Shown here piece by piece: positions 11,371-22,894 of a stretch of 64,000 nt of DNA. The DNA is taken from contig BSBM01000151.1 of assembly GCA_027924585.1 (NCBI GenBank), forward strand, positions 9,891,501 through 9,955,500, written 5' to 3'. Position numbers and translations under genes: made by a program. Position 1 is the stretch's first letter, and each line of letters starts with the position of its first letter. The stretch comes from Larix kaempferi (Eukaryota; Streptophyta; Pinopsida; Pinales; Pinaceae). The notes under the pieces are model-generated. The model did not search any database and was not told where the DNA came from. It saw only the letters and a program-made list of their open reading frames with translations.

Positions 11371-11734
11371 ATGGAGGTTTTAGTGGAAACTCTTCTTTAT
11401 GCTTTGTTTTTAGCAAAGGTTTCTAGTGGACGTAGGCAAGCAAATATTTTAGTAGAGATTTTTTTTTGTAGTGCACCTAAAACCTTCCAGTGCACCAGTG
11501 TGCTATCATAACATGCATTGGTGCATTTATATATCTAAACACACCATAAATAAAAATTCATAGAATTGCATCCCATGCTCAAATTTTGTTAAGTACAAAC
11601 ATTGGGAAAAAAATACCACATTGGACATGCAAAACATATAAATGTCTCGGTGCTTATTATTACCTAAAATGCATCGGTGTTGTGTTACAAGGCACATTAT
11701 AAAATTTGTTGTGTGGTGTGTATTGAGCATAAAA

Positions 11735-12102
11735 CCAGCATAGATCCATTTTAAACCTGGATCTATCAAGCACCGGGAGGAATCCAATTTTTTGAGGTGT
11801 AATTTTTTTCACCTTAAGTTTTTACACGTTGAGAAAAATTTACATCTCGAGAAATTTGATCCCTCTCTGTACTTGATAAGCACCCAGTTTAAGATGGATC
11901 TATGATGATTTTTATTTTTTATTTTATAGGCCGACATAGAATTTTTTTATTTACTTTTTGTTTGGTTTTAATTTTTTTTATTTTGTGGAGCGACATGGAT
12001 TTTTTTAATTACTTTTTATTTTTGGTAGTGTCACGTTACATAATGTTACGTGACAACATCTCCCTCACACTGGGCTATAGAGCACCTAGTTCCTCTCAGT
12101 GC
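11735..12102 (-). mobile_element. Foldback/MITE-like element, copy 1 (with tail)
   Basis: The left portion (11735-11908) is a large imperfect palindrome. Its outer edge reads CATAGATCCAT and reappears as ATGGATCTATG at about 11894-11904. Inner arms share 'tctatcaagcacc' and 'gaggtgtaa' with their complements. It is followed by an AT-rich tail ending in a block with 'ggctatagagcacct'. The same palindrome plus tail occurs in the opposite orientation at 47815-48124, which shows that the two parts form one dispersed unit. No coding capacity. Strand is set relative to copy 2, taken as plus. Confidence 0.72.
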
Positions 12103-13690
12103 AACCACTACAGTGTGCCATAAACAAACAACCACATCAGTGCGTCTTGATACAAGGAGCACCACCTCAAGATTAAATAAAAATCCATTGTGAAAATATA
12201 TTTTTTGAAAAGATAGTTAGTGATGTGTACTAAACATAGAAATGCACTAGTGTGTAACATAAACATGTGCACCAAGGTGTATGTGTGTGTGCGCACGCAC
12301 ACGCACCTACGCACCCAATAGTTATAAATGCATTAGTGCATTAGGATACAATGCTCTTGATCCCCCTACAAGTGCTCCATTGTCCAATGCTATTGAGATG
12401 TTGGATTTTTGTCGCTCCTCCTTTTCCACAATGGATTTGTATCTGTATCATACTTTTTCAAAACCTCCCAAATCTACTTTTTTATTTGTGGCAACCATAC
12501 CTTTGCAGTATATACAAGGCTAAGTAAATTAATTGTTATACCTTAATTTACAATTTCAATAATTTAAGTTTCTATGTAGACTTTCATTCATTTTTTTTTG
12601 TGTTTAAATGCCATTGATGCAACACTATTTCTTTTCATACACCAAACCTTGGTGCATTTACATGCCACAATGCATAGCAATGCTCTTGCATTCTAAGTGC
12701 ATAAGGAATATGAATATGAATCATGCATGAATTTACTATACTCTCCAATGCGATAAGGAATGTATGGAGCACTAAGAGAGGTACTCCATATTAACTAATG
12801 CACATCACACAACTGTGGTAGTTATGCCCAACAATGGTGGTGCACATTTGAAATATTCAGCACATCATCATAGTGAATTATCATATCATATTAGCACACA
12901 ATGAGAGTGTGAACTTATAACTGGTGCACCACCATTCCATTTTTTTTCTTTTTGTATGACATGTGGTGTGTTTTTGTGTAATAATAGCACCTTTACTGGT
13001 GTTTCTTTGGGTGACTAAGCATGGTGTTTCTTGGTGTTTCTTTGGGTGACTAAGCACACCATGGATGGGGCTTCTCTTTCCTATTAGCACATTGAATATT
13101 GTACAATATGTCTAACACCTTTCAATGCTCTTAGTAGGAATTGTGGCACCATTTGTTGGTGTTGTGTGATAATACACCCACACTAATATTTAGACTCTAT
13201 TGTGTTATCCTATCATGGTGGCACACTACCATACCAAAATTTTGTTTTTGCATGGCATGTGATGTGAATTTTATGTAATAGTAGCACTCTTAGCGGTGCT
13301 ACTAATGGATGACTAAGCAAATTGTGAATGATGCTTCTATCTCGGATGAGTGCACTGGATAGCGTAGCATATGTGGCACACTCTTCGTGCTTTGAGGAGG
13401 AATAGCAGTAGCATGTATCAATGATATGAATTAATACACATGCATTGGTATTTAGATCTCACAATGGATAAATTATATTTGTTACACTTCATGAAGTAAT
13501 TGATGTGTTAATTAAATAAATAATAAGTCCATCGTATATGATTTGTTCCTACATTTTTAGTGCACCAAATATTTTGATGCACTTAAAAAATATAGGTGCA
13601 CCAACTATGGTTCACTTAAATAAAATGGGCACACTGACTAGTGCACTTAAATAAAATGAGTGCAAGAATTTGTTTTACACGTATTTTATG
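12103..13690. repeat. GTGCA/TGCAC-rich region with a 300-bp tandem repeat
   Basis: The pentamers GTGCA and TGCAC, often as 'cattggtgcatt' or 'agtgcatt', recur far above expectation from about 11.5 to 13.7 kb. Within this, the block at about 12917-13020 matches the block at about 13220-13320 (both run from 'cc' repeats through 'gcatggcatgtgatgt' types to 'gactaagca'), giving a period near 300 bp. A short duplication of 'ggtgtttctttgggtgacta' lies at 12990-13058. No gene was recognised. Confidence 0.55.
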
Positions 13691-14024
13691 AAACACATTT
13701 TAAATTTCATATTGAATGCATATTACAAATGGTAATTTAGTATAGATTGTTTATGTCATATCTATATTTTTCTGATGAGATTTATATGTCAATTAGAGAT
13801 AGCCGCAATAGTAGTAGACCAACCCATATAACTTTATGTGTATATGGGAGTCTTAGGAGAGAGAGAAGGGGGATATGTTTCATTGTCCTATTACCACTCA
13901 AACTTGCATCCTTTTGAGGGATGTTAGCCACTTCAAGTTTTATGACGAGGCTAATTCCCTCAAGGGAAATATAGACTTATTGTGCTAATTGATCTATCAT
14001 TAGGACCATGAAAGGCGAGACTTC
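13691..14024. other. Short non-coding stretch left of the Copia element
   Basis: AT-rich flank with no gene or repeat recognised. Its last five bases (ACTTC) adjoin the Copia LTR and could be a target-site duplication with one change relative to GCTTC at 37191-37195. Confidence 0.4.
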
Positions 14025-14761
14025 TGTTGAAAATATTGAGAGGGGGGGCGAATCAGTATTTCGCACAATTTACCATTTCAAACATTAATTATATCATGTA
14101 ACATTAACCATTAGCAATACCATTCAAAACCATACCCAGTGCACCATATATTTTACGTGGAAACCCAAATGGGAGAAAACCACAAAATTTGTTAAGTCAT
14201 GCAGATATTACATTCATGGAAAGCACCGACTTCCTATGTTTTCCAGCACCAACTGGATGGAGGCACCAACCTCCTGTGAGCACCGACTCACAAATTTCTC
14301 AAACACCGATCTGAAGGAAGTATCAACTCCTTGTGTTTTCCATTACCAATTGGGTGGAGGCACCAACCTCCTGTGAGCACCAACTCTCACATTTTTCAAA
14401 CATCGATCTGAAGGAAGTACCAACTCCCTTTGTTTTCCACCACCAATTGGGTGGAGGCACCAACCTCCTGTGAGGACCAACTCACACTCCTTGCCCCTTC
14501 CTGCCTCCCTGTTGAATCCTGTTGGTTTTGTCACACTAATGCCACATTGATTTTAGTCAATTTGTTTCATCAAGCACTGCAACTTTGCACATTGATCTGC
14601 TCCAACCTTTGTCTTCCTCTTTTTAACTATGATTTATCCTAACTTCATACTAGAGTATGCTTTATCCTTCATCTTATCTCGCAATTGTGACTTTGCACCT
14701 CCTTCATTGATCATATTACCTAGTATGCTCCCTCTGACTTGCAGCCCTTGTTTTATTGTCA
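14025..14761 (-). repeat. 3' LTR of the Copia element
   Basis: Matches the LTR at 35817 onward, including a stretch with repeated 'caccaacctcctgtgagcacc' motifs. At its high-coordinate edge it meets a polypurine tract, seen on the plus strand as 'atatccccctttgaca' around 14761-14778. It is several hundred bases shorter than the 5' copy on the U3 side. Confidence 0.75.
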
Positions 14762-14994
14762 ATATCCCCCTTTGACACCAATGGAAAAGGTCTTCTCATT
14801 CTGAGTATGCTACTCCCCTTGAGCTTGTACCTTCTCCTTTGTTGTTCAATAATGAGTCGGCAACGGTGTCACTCCTAGATTTTGTCTAAGACTTTCAAAT
14901 ACCTCTCTGGGAAGTCATTTAATAAAAATATCCACAACATATTCTTTTGTGGGTACATATTCCAGTTTTACAGTTTGATCTTGAACCTGTTTCC

Positions 14995-15806
14995 TTAGAA
15001 AGTGATATTTATAGGAATGTGTGTTGTCCTTGAGTGCATATCATGATTCTTGGATATACTTATTGCACTGGTATTGTCACATATTATTGATATTGGTTGG
15101 TCAAACATTACTTGGACTTCCTGTAGAATCCACTTCATCCATAAAATATGTGTGCAACATGCACCTGTTGCAATATATTCAGCTTCAGTAGTGGACAAAG
15201 AGATAGAGGCTTGCTTCTTGATTACCTAGGACACCAAACACTTTCCCAAAAAGACTGCACATCCACTAGTACTCTTTCTGTCATCGACACATCCTGCCCA
15301 ATCTGCATCAGAGTATGTTGTTAAAGTAAAAATTTACTTTTGGGATACCACAGGCCAAATTCCAAGGTTCCTTTTAAATAGTGAAGTATTCTCTTTATTG
15401 CATGAATATGAATTTCTTTTGGCTCATATTGAAATCTAGCCACTACACCGACTACTTGCATGATGTCATTCTTGGTCGCATTTACATATAATAAACTGCC
15501 TATCATAGATATGTACAATTTTTTATTTACTTTTGTAGATTCATCATCCTTGCTTAGTTTGGAGCCTGTCACCATTAGAGTGTTTATTGGCTTGGAGTCA
15601 TCCATCTAAAGCCTTTTGAGAATATCTTGAACATACTTGGATTGAGATATAAATATGCCTTTGTCTGACTTTGTGACCTGCAATCCCAAGAAGAATGACA
15701 ATTCTCCCAACATTAACATTTCGAACTCATTTTGCATGCTTTCACTGAATCTTTTGCTCATGTCATCAGTGATGCTCCCAAAGATAATGTCATCAACATT
15801 TATTAC
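14995..15806 (-). pseudogene. Copia pol, C-terminal part: end of reverse transcriptase and RNase H
   Basis: Reading on the minus strand from 15806: a VDDIIFG-type catalytic motif of the reverse transcriptase, then the connection region. RNase H motifs follow, including STTEAEY (15170-15200 region) and a CDN motif. Frames are broken by stops, for example just before the MDDSKPINT segment at about 15605. The upstream part of the same gene continues at 32170. The break lies at the codons just before the VDD motif. Confidence 0.85.
15802..15806. repeat. Left target-site duplication ATTAC of the Gypsy-like insertion
   Basis: ATTAC at 15802-15806 recurs at 32165-32169. Removing 15807-32164 and one ATTAC joins the two halves of the Copia reverse transcriptase in frame, which confirms the insertion site. 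Confidence 0.9.
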
Positions 15807-17453
15807 TGTAGTGCCCCTAGACTACTGTAGACATTGAGGGCACCTGCTGAGTCACCCGACTGTTTGAAACATTAATAAAATAACCCTATGATTTAATTTG
15901 ACTATATTTATGATTACGATTGATTGATATATGTGCATTTGGGTAGTTATTGTGAATGGACGATTTCATGTTGTTTAACGATTAACTTTGATATGAAAAC
16001 TATACATATGAATGATGCTTAACGACCAACTGTGCAATTGATTATGTGATTAGACGAACGAGTAATGATTGAGTAAATTATAGATGCTTAATGAAGCAGC
16101 AGATTTATAAATCAAATTGTGATTATTGAGGACAGTGCTACTAATTTACGTTTGTGAGAAATGTGTGTAGCGATAGGTGAAACGGTTCACTGACGGACAC
16201 ACAAAAGAATATGAAGGGTCGTAGAGTATGAGTAAATCACACACAGGGAGAGCGACGATGATGTCGACTTCCGACGGAATACCATTCTTGAGCAGATAAG
16301 CATTGATCCGCTTTCTCAAGAGGAAAGCGTGAGGGCGTACGAGGTGGGACACGATGGAGTTTGTCACGTACGAGTTGGGGGGTGCACAGTGAGAACGGAC
16401 TCACTCCTCAACGCCATTAGTCCCTAATAGCATGTAGACGGAGGATGGAAGGCAACGACTCCTAAAATCCCTACATGAAGTTCCTGCAAGTCAAAACGGA
16501 AGGATGACGGCAGAAGGGCCCGACGATGCGGTACCCTGCCGAGAACGGAAAGAGTGGACGCAAGGACCCAACGATGTGGTACCTTGCCGAGGAACGGAAA
16601 CTACAGACAACTGGACCCGATGGAGTGGTGCCATGTTAGGGAAATGAAATTAAGGAACAAGGAGGCCCAACGGCGCGGCACCGGGGTCTTAGTAAAAGTT
16701 AATTGCTAAACTTAACTACATTGAAATGTATAAGTTTGCACCTAGAACATTACTTAAAAATGCATTTGAGTACTTTAGGCATTTGCACATAAATGATTAC
16801 TTTGGCATTTAAATAATATTATGTGTTATTTAGGCATTTACACATGAAAGGATATTTCTGATTATTTAAAAATATTAAAAATATTTATTTATGAGCAAAA
16901 TGGAATCCTATGCACGGACACCTAGTCAACTCCACCTACACCACAAATCTAAGAGTTAAGTAAAATATCTAGGGGACAAACATGGGCAAAACGAGGGATG
17001 TTGGTGCATCTCCGAGAAACTGACACATGAATGGGTGATTTTTATTAATTTAATAAAATGAATATTTTTACATGAAGCGACATGTGTCGCATGAGATTTT
17101 CCTTTATAAGGAAGTCATTGGGAATGGGTAAAGGACTAAGACCCTGGATGACTATCGTAATTTTGAGTTACCTCATGACTTGCTGCTATTGAGGGTTTGG
17201 TTGGAAATCTTGGTGGGGGGGAAACCCAAGCTGGGTTTCTTGATTATTGTGTGTGAGCTCTACGACCCAAAGCTCGGGAGAGGCCATGCGACTGAAAGCA
17301 TGAGCCTATGGTTGGGTGGCGAAGCTAACGGTTGCTTCGCCTATGGTCAAACAAGCTTTGCTTGAGGGATCCTACGGAAGACGCGGACGGCAGTGGACAA
17401 GATGGTATCAAAGACAGGTTAAGCATGAAGGACCCTACAGGAGGGGCACTACA
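15807..17453 (+). repeat. 5' LTR of the Gypsy-like element
   Basis: 1647 bp, from TGTAGTGCCCC to GGGGCACTACA, which are mirror images. Bases 15807-16899 align with 30417-31510; by eye about 20 differences in the first 490 bases, roughly 4 per cent. A TATA-like TTTATAAGG lies at about 17103. A four-fold degenerate repeat of about 48 bp around 'ggacccaacgatgtggtacc' covers 16517-16690 in U3. Confidence 0.88.
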
Positions 17454-17455
17454 TT

Positions 17456-17467
17456 TGGTATCAGAGC
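17456..17467 (+). other. Primer-binding site (tRNA-iMet type)
   Basis: TGGTATCAGAGC, two bases after the LTR end, complementary to the 3' end of plant initiator tRNA-Met. It fixes the plus-strand orientation of the element. Confidence 0.92.
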
Positions 17468-20400
17468 GGGTTGAACCTTGAGGGCACCGGACTCGTATTT
17501 TTTTTTGTGATCGTGGATATCGACGACAACGTTAAGGCTGCGATTTCGTGGGAATACACATCCAACTGGAGAGCCATTTTTACAGGTTCATTTCTGCTGA
17601 ATTGTTTCTTAGTTTATTTTCTATATCTAGAAATCATTTCTTGAAATTTATGAGCTCCTTTTCATTTCTGCTACGATATTGAAGTAATGCTATGTTTTAT
17701 TTTCTGCGCCGAGAGCAACCTATGAAGTCTATGTTATTAACCTCTGTACTTTTCAATAGATCTCAGTCATTTATGATAAAAGACGTTGACTCTCTATTTA
17801 CAATTATAATATTTAGTACAACAGATCTCTGTGTATATTTTTTTTAACAATTTAATTATTTTACTAAAAAAAAAATAGAACCATGATTATGCACATACAC
17901 TTTACGGATCGAATAGATTTGAGTCTTTTTTATAAAAGATGTTAACTTTCTGTCTATGCTTATAAGATTTTAGTTCAAATAGATCTCTGTGTATTATTTC
18001 ATAACTTGGTTATTTTATCAACAGGCGTCAAACCATTGATTGTGCACATAAGTTTACAAATCTATTAGATCTCAGTATTTTTCCATGGCTTAGTCGTTTT
18101 ATCAAGGACATTCAAACCTCGTTTGTGCATAGGAATTTGTAGTTCAATGCCCAGATCGGCGTCCATAGGATAATTCCAGTACTGAATATGGGCAGATCGA
18201 GACTGTGTTTCCATCACAGTGCTCATCTCCATATTTTGATCGGATCGGTTCCGATCGATTGAGCTTAAGTTGTGCTCAGTTCGATTTTGGTATAGACCTC
18301 CGAATCGACTTCTGGCAATAAAAATACTTGGGTAATTTTAATGCCCGGAGGGTTGTGTGTTTTATAAAAAAAAATAAAAAAATTTCTATGATCGATCTCA
18401 ATCAATAGATCGATTCTGTAGATGATTGTAGTTTATAAAATTCGGTGATCGATTTCAAACAATAGATCGACTTTGTACATGATTTTGTATTTATAAAAAG
18501 AAAATCCTGTGATCGATTTCCATTATTAGATCAATTATGTATTCCAATTACATAGCTCGATCTAAACACCCAGATCGGCCTTCAACCAAATCAAATACAT
18601 CCAAGGGTTTCGTGGTTTTAACCCAAATCTCGATTCTCTATCGAAGAAGACTCTGTTACGAATCTTGAAGGAATAAATATCTGGATCGAGGGCGTGATTA
18701 ATTGGCTCAGTTTTTGCCCATGCGTTATCACGCCCGGATTGCACTTACTCCATTCTCCATTTTGCCATCTCTGCGATCCCGGTACTGAACTCTCACTCAC
18801 CGCGATCAGACTTCTATCTCTGCACTTGGATTTCTAGATCATGGCATATTAATCTAACACCGTAGATCGTAGTCAGTTGATCTCTGCCAGTTTGAGCGGA
18901 TCACTAGTCTCTTTTCCTCTGTCATTTCGCATTATGTTTGATCTCTGTTGAGAATTATAACATTGGATTCAGTTATGTTTGGAATTCTGGAATTATACTT
19001 TGTTCAAATTTAGCTTGTAACACCTATAACTCAGATTTGAATCTCGAACCCTGTTTGAAGAAATCTCAGTAAACTCTATAGATCGGAATTATCCAATTTG
19101 GTATCAGCGTGTCTGCCTCATGTTTAAAATTCTGGATCTTGATTTTTCTGTTGAGATTTCAATGATGTTTGGTGTTTGTGAAATCAAAAATTCACTCTGT
19201 GCATCTATTCGAAGAATTATTTACGTTTCTAGAAATTTTGATGCCAATTTGTAATTATTAACCTTTAAGCTCTCGCTTGCTTTCCATCAAGCGTTTCCAG
19301 CGATGTGGTAATATTTTTATAAAGCTTGTTACCTCTGATTTAGCTAACCTTGTGTATTGACTTTCTTTTAAACCTTGCCCGTGAATGGTTGCACCTAGAC
19401 GACCTCCAGACTTGAATTTTGATTGATCCTGAGAGAGGTTGATCTCTGGCTCTCTGGTGGTTGAATAAACCTCAGTTTATCTAAATAATATCCACGCCAT
19501 CAGGGTTCCGATCTGTCCACCGAATTTGTCTTTAACTGAGAATCGAAAACCTTTAAGGAAATTTATTACGCCGCTGTGGATTTCGACCTCACGCTTACAT
19601 GAGATCACTAATCATTAAAGAAATTGAGAAAACTGCACGATCTCGCCTCCTACGCGGACAAAACCTCAATTTGATTCTAGTTTAACTCTGTTTCGAATTC
19701 GACTCGAATTTCTTACTTGAACTTTTATTTGTTAGGGATCCGCAATCCATAAAAGGTATTGGGAACGTCGCTATGACTCTGTTTATAGATACCTTCGATT
19801 GGCCTGTGTTAAAGCTTATCACATTCAACATTGGAATTTTTAAACTGTTATATTTCGGACTATTTCTTTTTGGATTTATTTGATTTTGTTGTATGATATC
19901 CAGTTTCTAGTTTGAAAGCTATTTTCTTGTTTTTAAAGCATTTTATTTCTTGGATAGCTGTATATCTCATGAGATACGAACGGATTCACTATCTCCCATC
20001 CATTATCATTATTTAAAAAAAATAAAAATAAAAATCTGAAATCTTGTCTATTTGCGTGATGCCGAGCCTTGGTGTGGCTACGTTGAGATGAAAAGAAAAA
20101 AAAATCTGATCTAAAATCACAGCTCAGGATAAATATAGTTGGATCCTAGACTCAACGAAAGATCCGATCCTTGATCGGCGGCCCCTAATTTTGGAATTTA
20201 AGCCACTGCCACCATCGTGTTAATGGAATCATAACTCATTCGTTCGACACTCAGTCATGGAATACGTAGTGGTTTTAATCAGGTACTATGGATGTATTAA
20301 GTATTTAGATTCTTGGGAGGATATGTCTGGCATGAAGACGTATTGTACCACTCTAACCCGGATACTTCACTATTACCAGAGCTTGGTTAATATATTTTGT

Positions 20401-21153
20401 AATGCTACAATGTTAATTACACCCAGGTACAAGGAGTAAGGGATATGAAAGAGTCATCGCTTGAAGACAAAGAAAGGGGAATGGCTAAAGATGATACCCC
20501 GGTTCAATTAATTGCTTTGCTTGCCTCAAGGAAGGGCTATGATCCATATAGACTCATTCTCCTCCCCCTACCTTCTTATACCACTTATACCTCTTTCTAT
20601 GAGGGAGGATATCTCTTTTACTTTTATAAGGGATGAGTAACTATAGGTTTTGTTTAGATTATGCGTTTAAGTAATAGTTTGATAGTAATCCAGTACTTAG
20701 ATACTTATGAAGACATTCCTTTTAATTATATAAAAGATGGGTAGGTACGATTCTTAGTTTATGCGTTAAGGGAAAGGTTTTAGTTGCACCTAGTAATTAG
20801 ATTCACATAAGGATATTTCCTTTATACAAAAAACTTCTTGTTTAGCATTTATCAAATTATCTCAGGTTTAATTTAATTAATTGTATACCGTTTGAATTAT
20901 ATAGGGTTTAATATAATGTGGAATACATTAACTTCAAAAGTTAAGTATGGTTTGAATTTAGTTTAAAATATATATTACATCGATTTCAATATATATTTCT
21001 ACGGTTTAAATTATTTACTATTTAATATAATGTTGAAATGTAATGTATAGTAATTACATTGATTTCCAATAATTATATGTGGTTCCATTTATTTGTTTTA
21101 ATTAATAATTATTATATTGTGAAAAGGTATATGGTTGGTATGTTATAAAATAT
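17468..21153 (+). other. Internal region of the Gypsy-like element, left of LINE-1, non-coding
   Basis: No frame above about 60 codons and no gag/pol motif. It contains diverged tandem copies of a 'gatctctgtgtat' block (about 17771-18140, period roughly 125-165 bp) and three copies of a 'gatcgatttcaaacaatagatcg' type unit at 18391, 18447 and 18511 (period 56-64 bp). GATC and TAGATC are frequent through 19 kb. Confidence 0.65.
18385..18545. repeat. Three tandem copies of a GATCGAT unit, period about 60 bp
   Basis: Units starting at 18391, 18447 and 18511 share 'gatcgat', 'tagatcgac/tt' and 'tgta.atgat' blocks followed by 'tttataaaa'. They lie in the leader region of the Gypsy-like element. 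Confidence 0.75.
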
Positions 21154-21171
21154 AAGGTAGAGTGTGTAATT
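21154..21171. repeat. Left target-site duplication of LINE-1
   Basis: AAGGTAGAGTGTGTAATT, repeated exactly at 27793-27810. The 18-bp length is typical of LINE insertion. Confidence 0.95.
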
Positions 21172-21429
21172 GGAGATACGGTGCCGGAACCCATCATCCT
21201 GGAAGACGGCAGCTTAAATGTATCCGATTACCTGATAGAAGAGGCAGGGTTATTCTAGTCGGATGAACATTTCAGGGAACAGTTAAAGGGTAAGAGGGCC
21301 CTTAACGCCGGTGGTCGCCAGAATGCTCCGCGTGGCAAGGTATATCGAAGACACCCGGCTGGGCGCCGGACACATGGTGGTTCGGGAGGGTCGGACCCCT
21401 CCGTTGGCAGTGGACAGGAATACCCGGAG

Positions 21430-22863
21430 ATGGGTAACAAACCTAACCCTGGTTCATCCTCTCGTGCGGCCCGTCGTCTGAATGGGAGGTATTTTCGGCG
21501 TCCTGGTGAGTCTTGGCTGACTGTTGGTCGTGACATTGGACTGGAGGAGGTCGTTGAGGCCAACATGACAGTTCTTGTGGGGAAATTTTCTTACCATGCT
21601 ATGAACCGGAGAGATATTGTGGCTTGGGTCACGGCGAAGTGGCGGCCTCTGCTTAACTACACTCCTCAAATTTTCGCCATGGCTTGTGGGTGGTACGGCT
21701 TCAAATTCGAAGAAGAGGCTCAGTGCACTCTTATTATGGACAGAATTTGGTTACACGGCTCTGGAAGTTTAATGCTGCAGAAATGGCAGACGGATTTTGA
21801 TCCTGAAACTGCCTCGGTGCGTCTCCGTCATTTGTGGGTTCTTTTGCCTGGGCTCCCCCTTGCTCTCTGGAATCGGGGGGCATTTGAGGCTATTGGTAAC
21901 AGTTTGGGGAGATTTCTGCATGTGGAGGATGAGCATTTGAACGGTTTTGATAGACGCATGGGACGGGTCCTCGTGGAGGTGGACATTTCTCTGGGCTTAA
22001 TTGATGTATTAAACATCCGCTGGCGTGGCCGGATTTTTTCACAGATCATTGATTATTGGGGCATCCCTTTTCGCTGCTCCAACTGCAAGGAGGTGGGGCA
22101 TTTGTGGCGTCAGTGCACGGCACCTGCTTCTTCTGGGCGTCTCAAGGATGGTGGTCCTTTCTGGTCGTCAGACGATGGGAGTGATATTGAGCGGGATACC
22201 TCGGGTTCGATGGACGGCTTCTCCAACCGAGTTCCCTCTCTGGACGCTCCGGACTCAGCTCTATTCCGTAAGTTAGAATCTCAGGACCCAAATTTTTTTC
22301 ATTCACTGAATGAGTTGGATATATCGTTTATAAATGCACTTGATTTAAATCATGGTAATAATGGGAATTACATGAGTCGCAATCATCACATGATTTCCTC
22401 ATCTTCTGGTACTGAATACATACCAAACGAAACCGGGGGGGTGGGTGGCCTTGACATGGGGAACGGGCTGCCTGAGATAGGGCATTCGACGGGGCAGAGA
22501 TACACTCCTCCTGACAATTCGGTATCTCCCGGGATACCACTTACGGACACTCCGACCGTGATTATATCCAGTGATATTGACACCCCTTTGAAGCCACGGG
22601 GTGATGGTGCGACGGGTGGGGGGTCGTTGTCTTTGATAGAACCTTTGGTGGGGACTGCTACTGTACCTGGGGGGCCCGAGGTGGGGGCTCCGGTTGTCGA
22701 ATTGGTTAATGGGCTGATAAACTTGGAGGAGCCTGGCGATAGGGTATTACTCATACCTTCCTATTCTGAGATGGTTAAGAAGGCTTCTATTCCTACTTTT
22801 TACAAAAACCGGCCTGTTGGAAGGACGATGATCCTTGGTGATGGTGGGGGGGGGGGCTATTGA
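21430..22863 (+). CDS. LINE-1 ORF1, main part: DUF4283-type protein with CCHC zinc knuckle
   Basis: 477 codons. Residues about 45-205 resemble the DUF4283 domain found in ORF1 of plant LINEs (motifs such as WRPLLNY, GFKFEEEAQC, LRHLWVLLPGLPLALWN). A C-x2-C-x4-H-x4-C zinc knuckle follows at residues 216-229 (CSNCKEVGHLWRQC). In this clade ORF1 is thought to bind the element RNA and form the RNP. The remaining half is low-complexity and rich in Gly, Pro, Ser and Thr. The frame ends at a stop just after an 11-G run (22846-22856). The natural C-terminus continues in the next frame (22835-23128), so this ORF is broken by one frameshift. The start is the first ATG opening the conserved region. Confidence 0.85.
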   Translation: MGNKPNPGSSSRAARRLNGRYFRRPGESWLTVGRDIGLEEVVEANMTVLVGKFSYHAMNRRDIVAWVTAKWRPLLNYTPQIFAMACGWYGFKFEEEAQCTLIMDRIWLHGSGSLMLQKWQTDFDPETASVRLRHLWVLLPGLPLALWNRGAFEAIGNSLGRFLHVEDEHLNGFDRRMGRVLVEVDISLGLIDVLNIRWRGRIFSQIIDYWGIPFRCSNCKEVGHLWRQCTAPASSGRLKDGGPFWSSDDGSDIERDTSGSMDGFSNRVPSLDAPDSALFRKLESQDPNFFHSLNELDISFINALDLNHGNNGNYMSRNHHMISSSSGTEYIPNETGGVGGLDMGNGLPEIGHSTGQRYTPPDNSVSPGIPLTDTPTVIISSDIDTPLKPRGDGATGGGSLSLIEPLVGTATVPGGPEVGAPVVELVNGLINLEEPGDRVLLIPSYSEMVKKASIPTFYKNRPVGRTMILGDGGGGGY

Positions 22864-22894
22864 TGTGCCCGCCACTGAGTTGGGGGGGGGGGGG
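22846..22894 (+). other. Twin poly-G runs at the ORF1 frameshift of LINE-1
   Basis: Eleven Gs at 22846-22856 and thirteen Gs at 22882-22894. The main ORF1 frame closes between them and the frame leading to the ATGA junction is open across both. A length change in either run would reconnect the frames, so the break may be a replication-slippage mutation or a sequencing error. Confidence 0.85.

Noticed and set aside
18385-18545. Spaced repeats as a CRISPR-like array
   Set aside because: Eukaryotic retroelement leader; repeats are diverged and the 'spacers' are themselves similar.
22386-22754. Antisense frames over LINE-1 ORF1 and ORF2
   Set aside because: Shadows of the LINE reading frames, with Pro/Ser/Gly-rich antisense composition.
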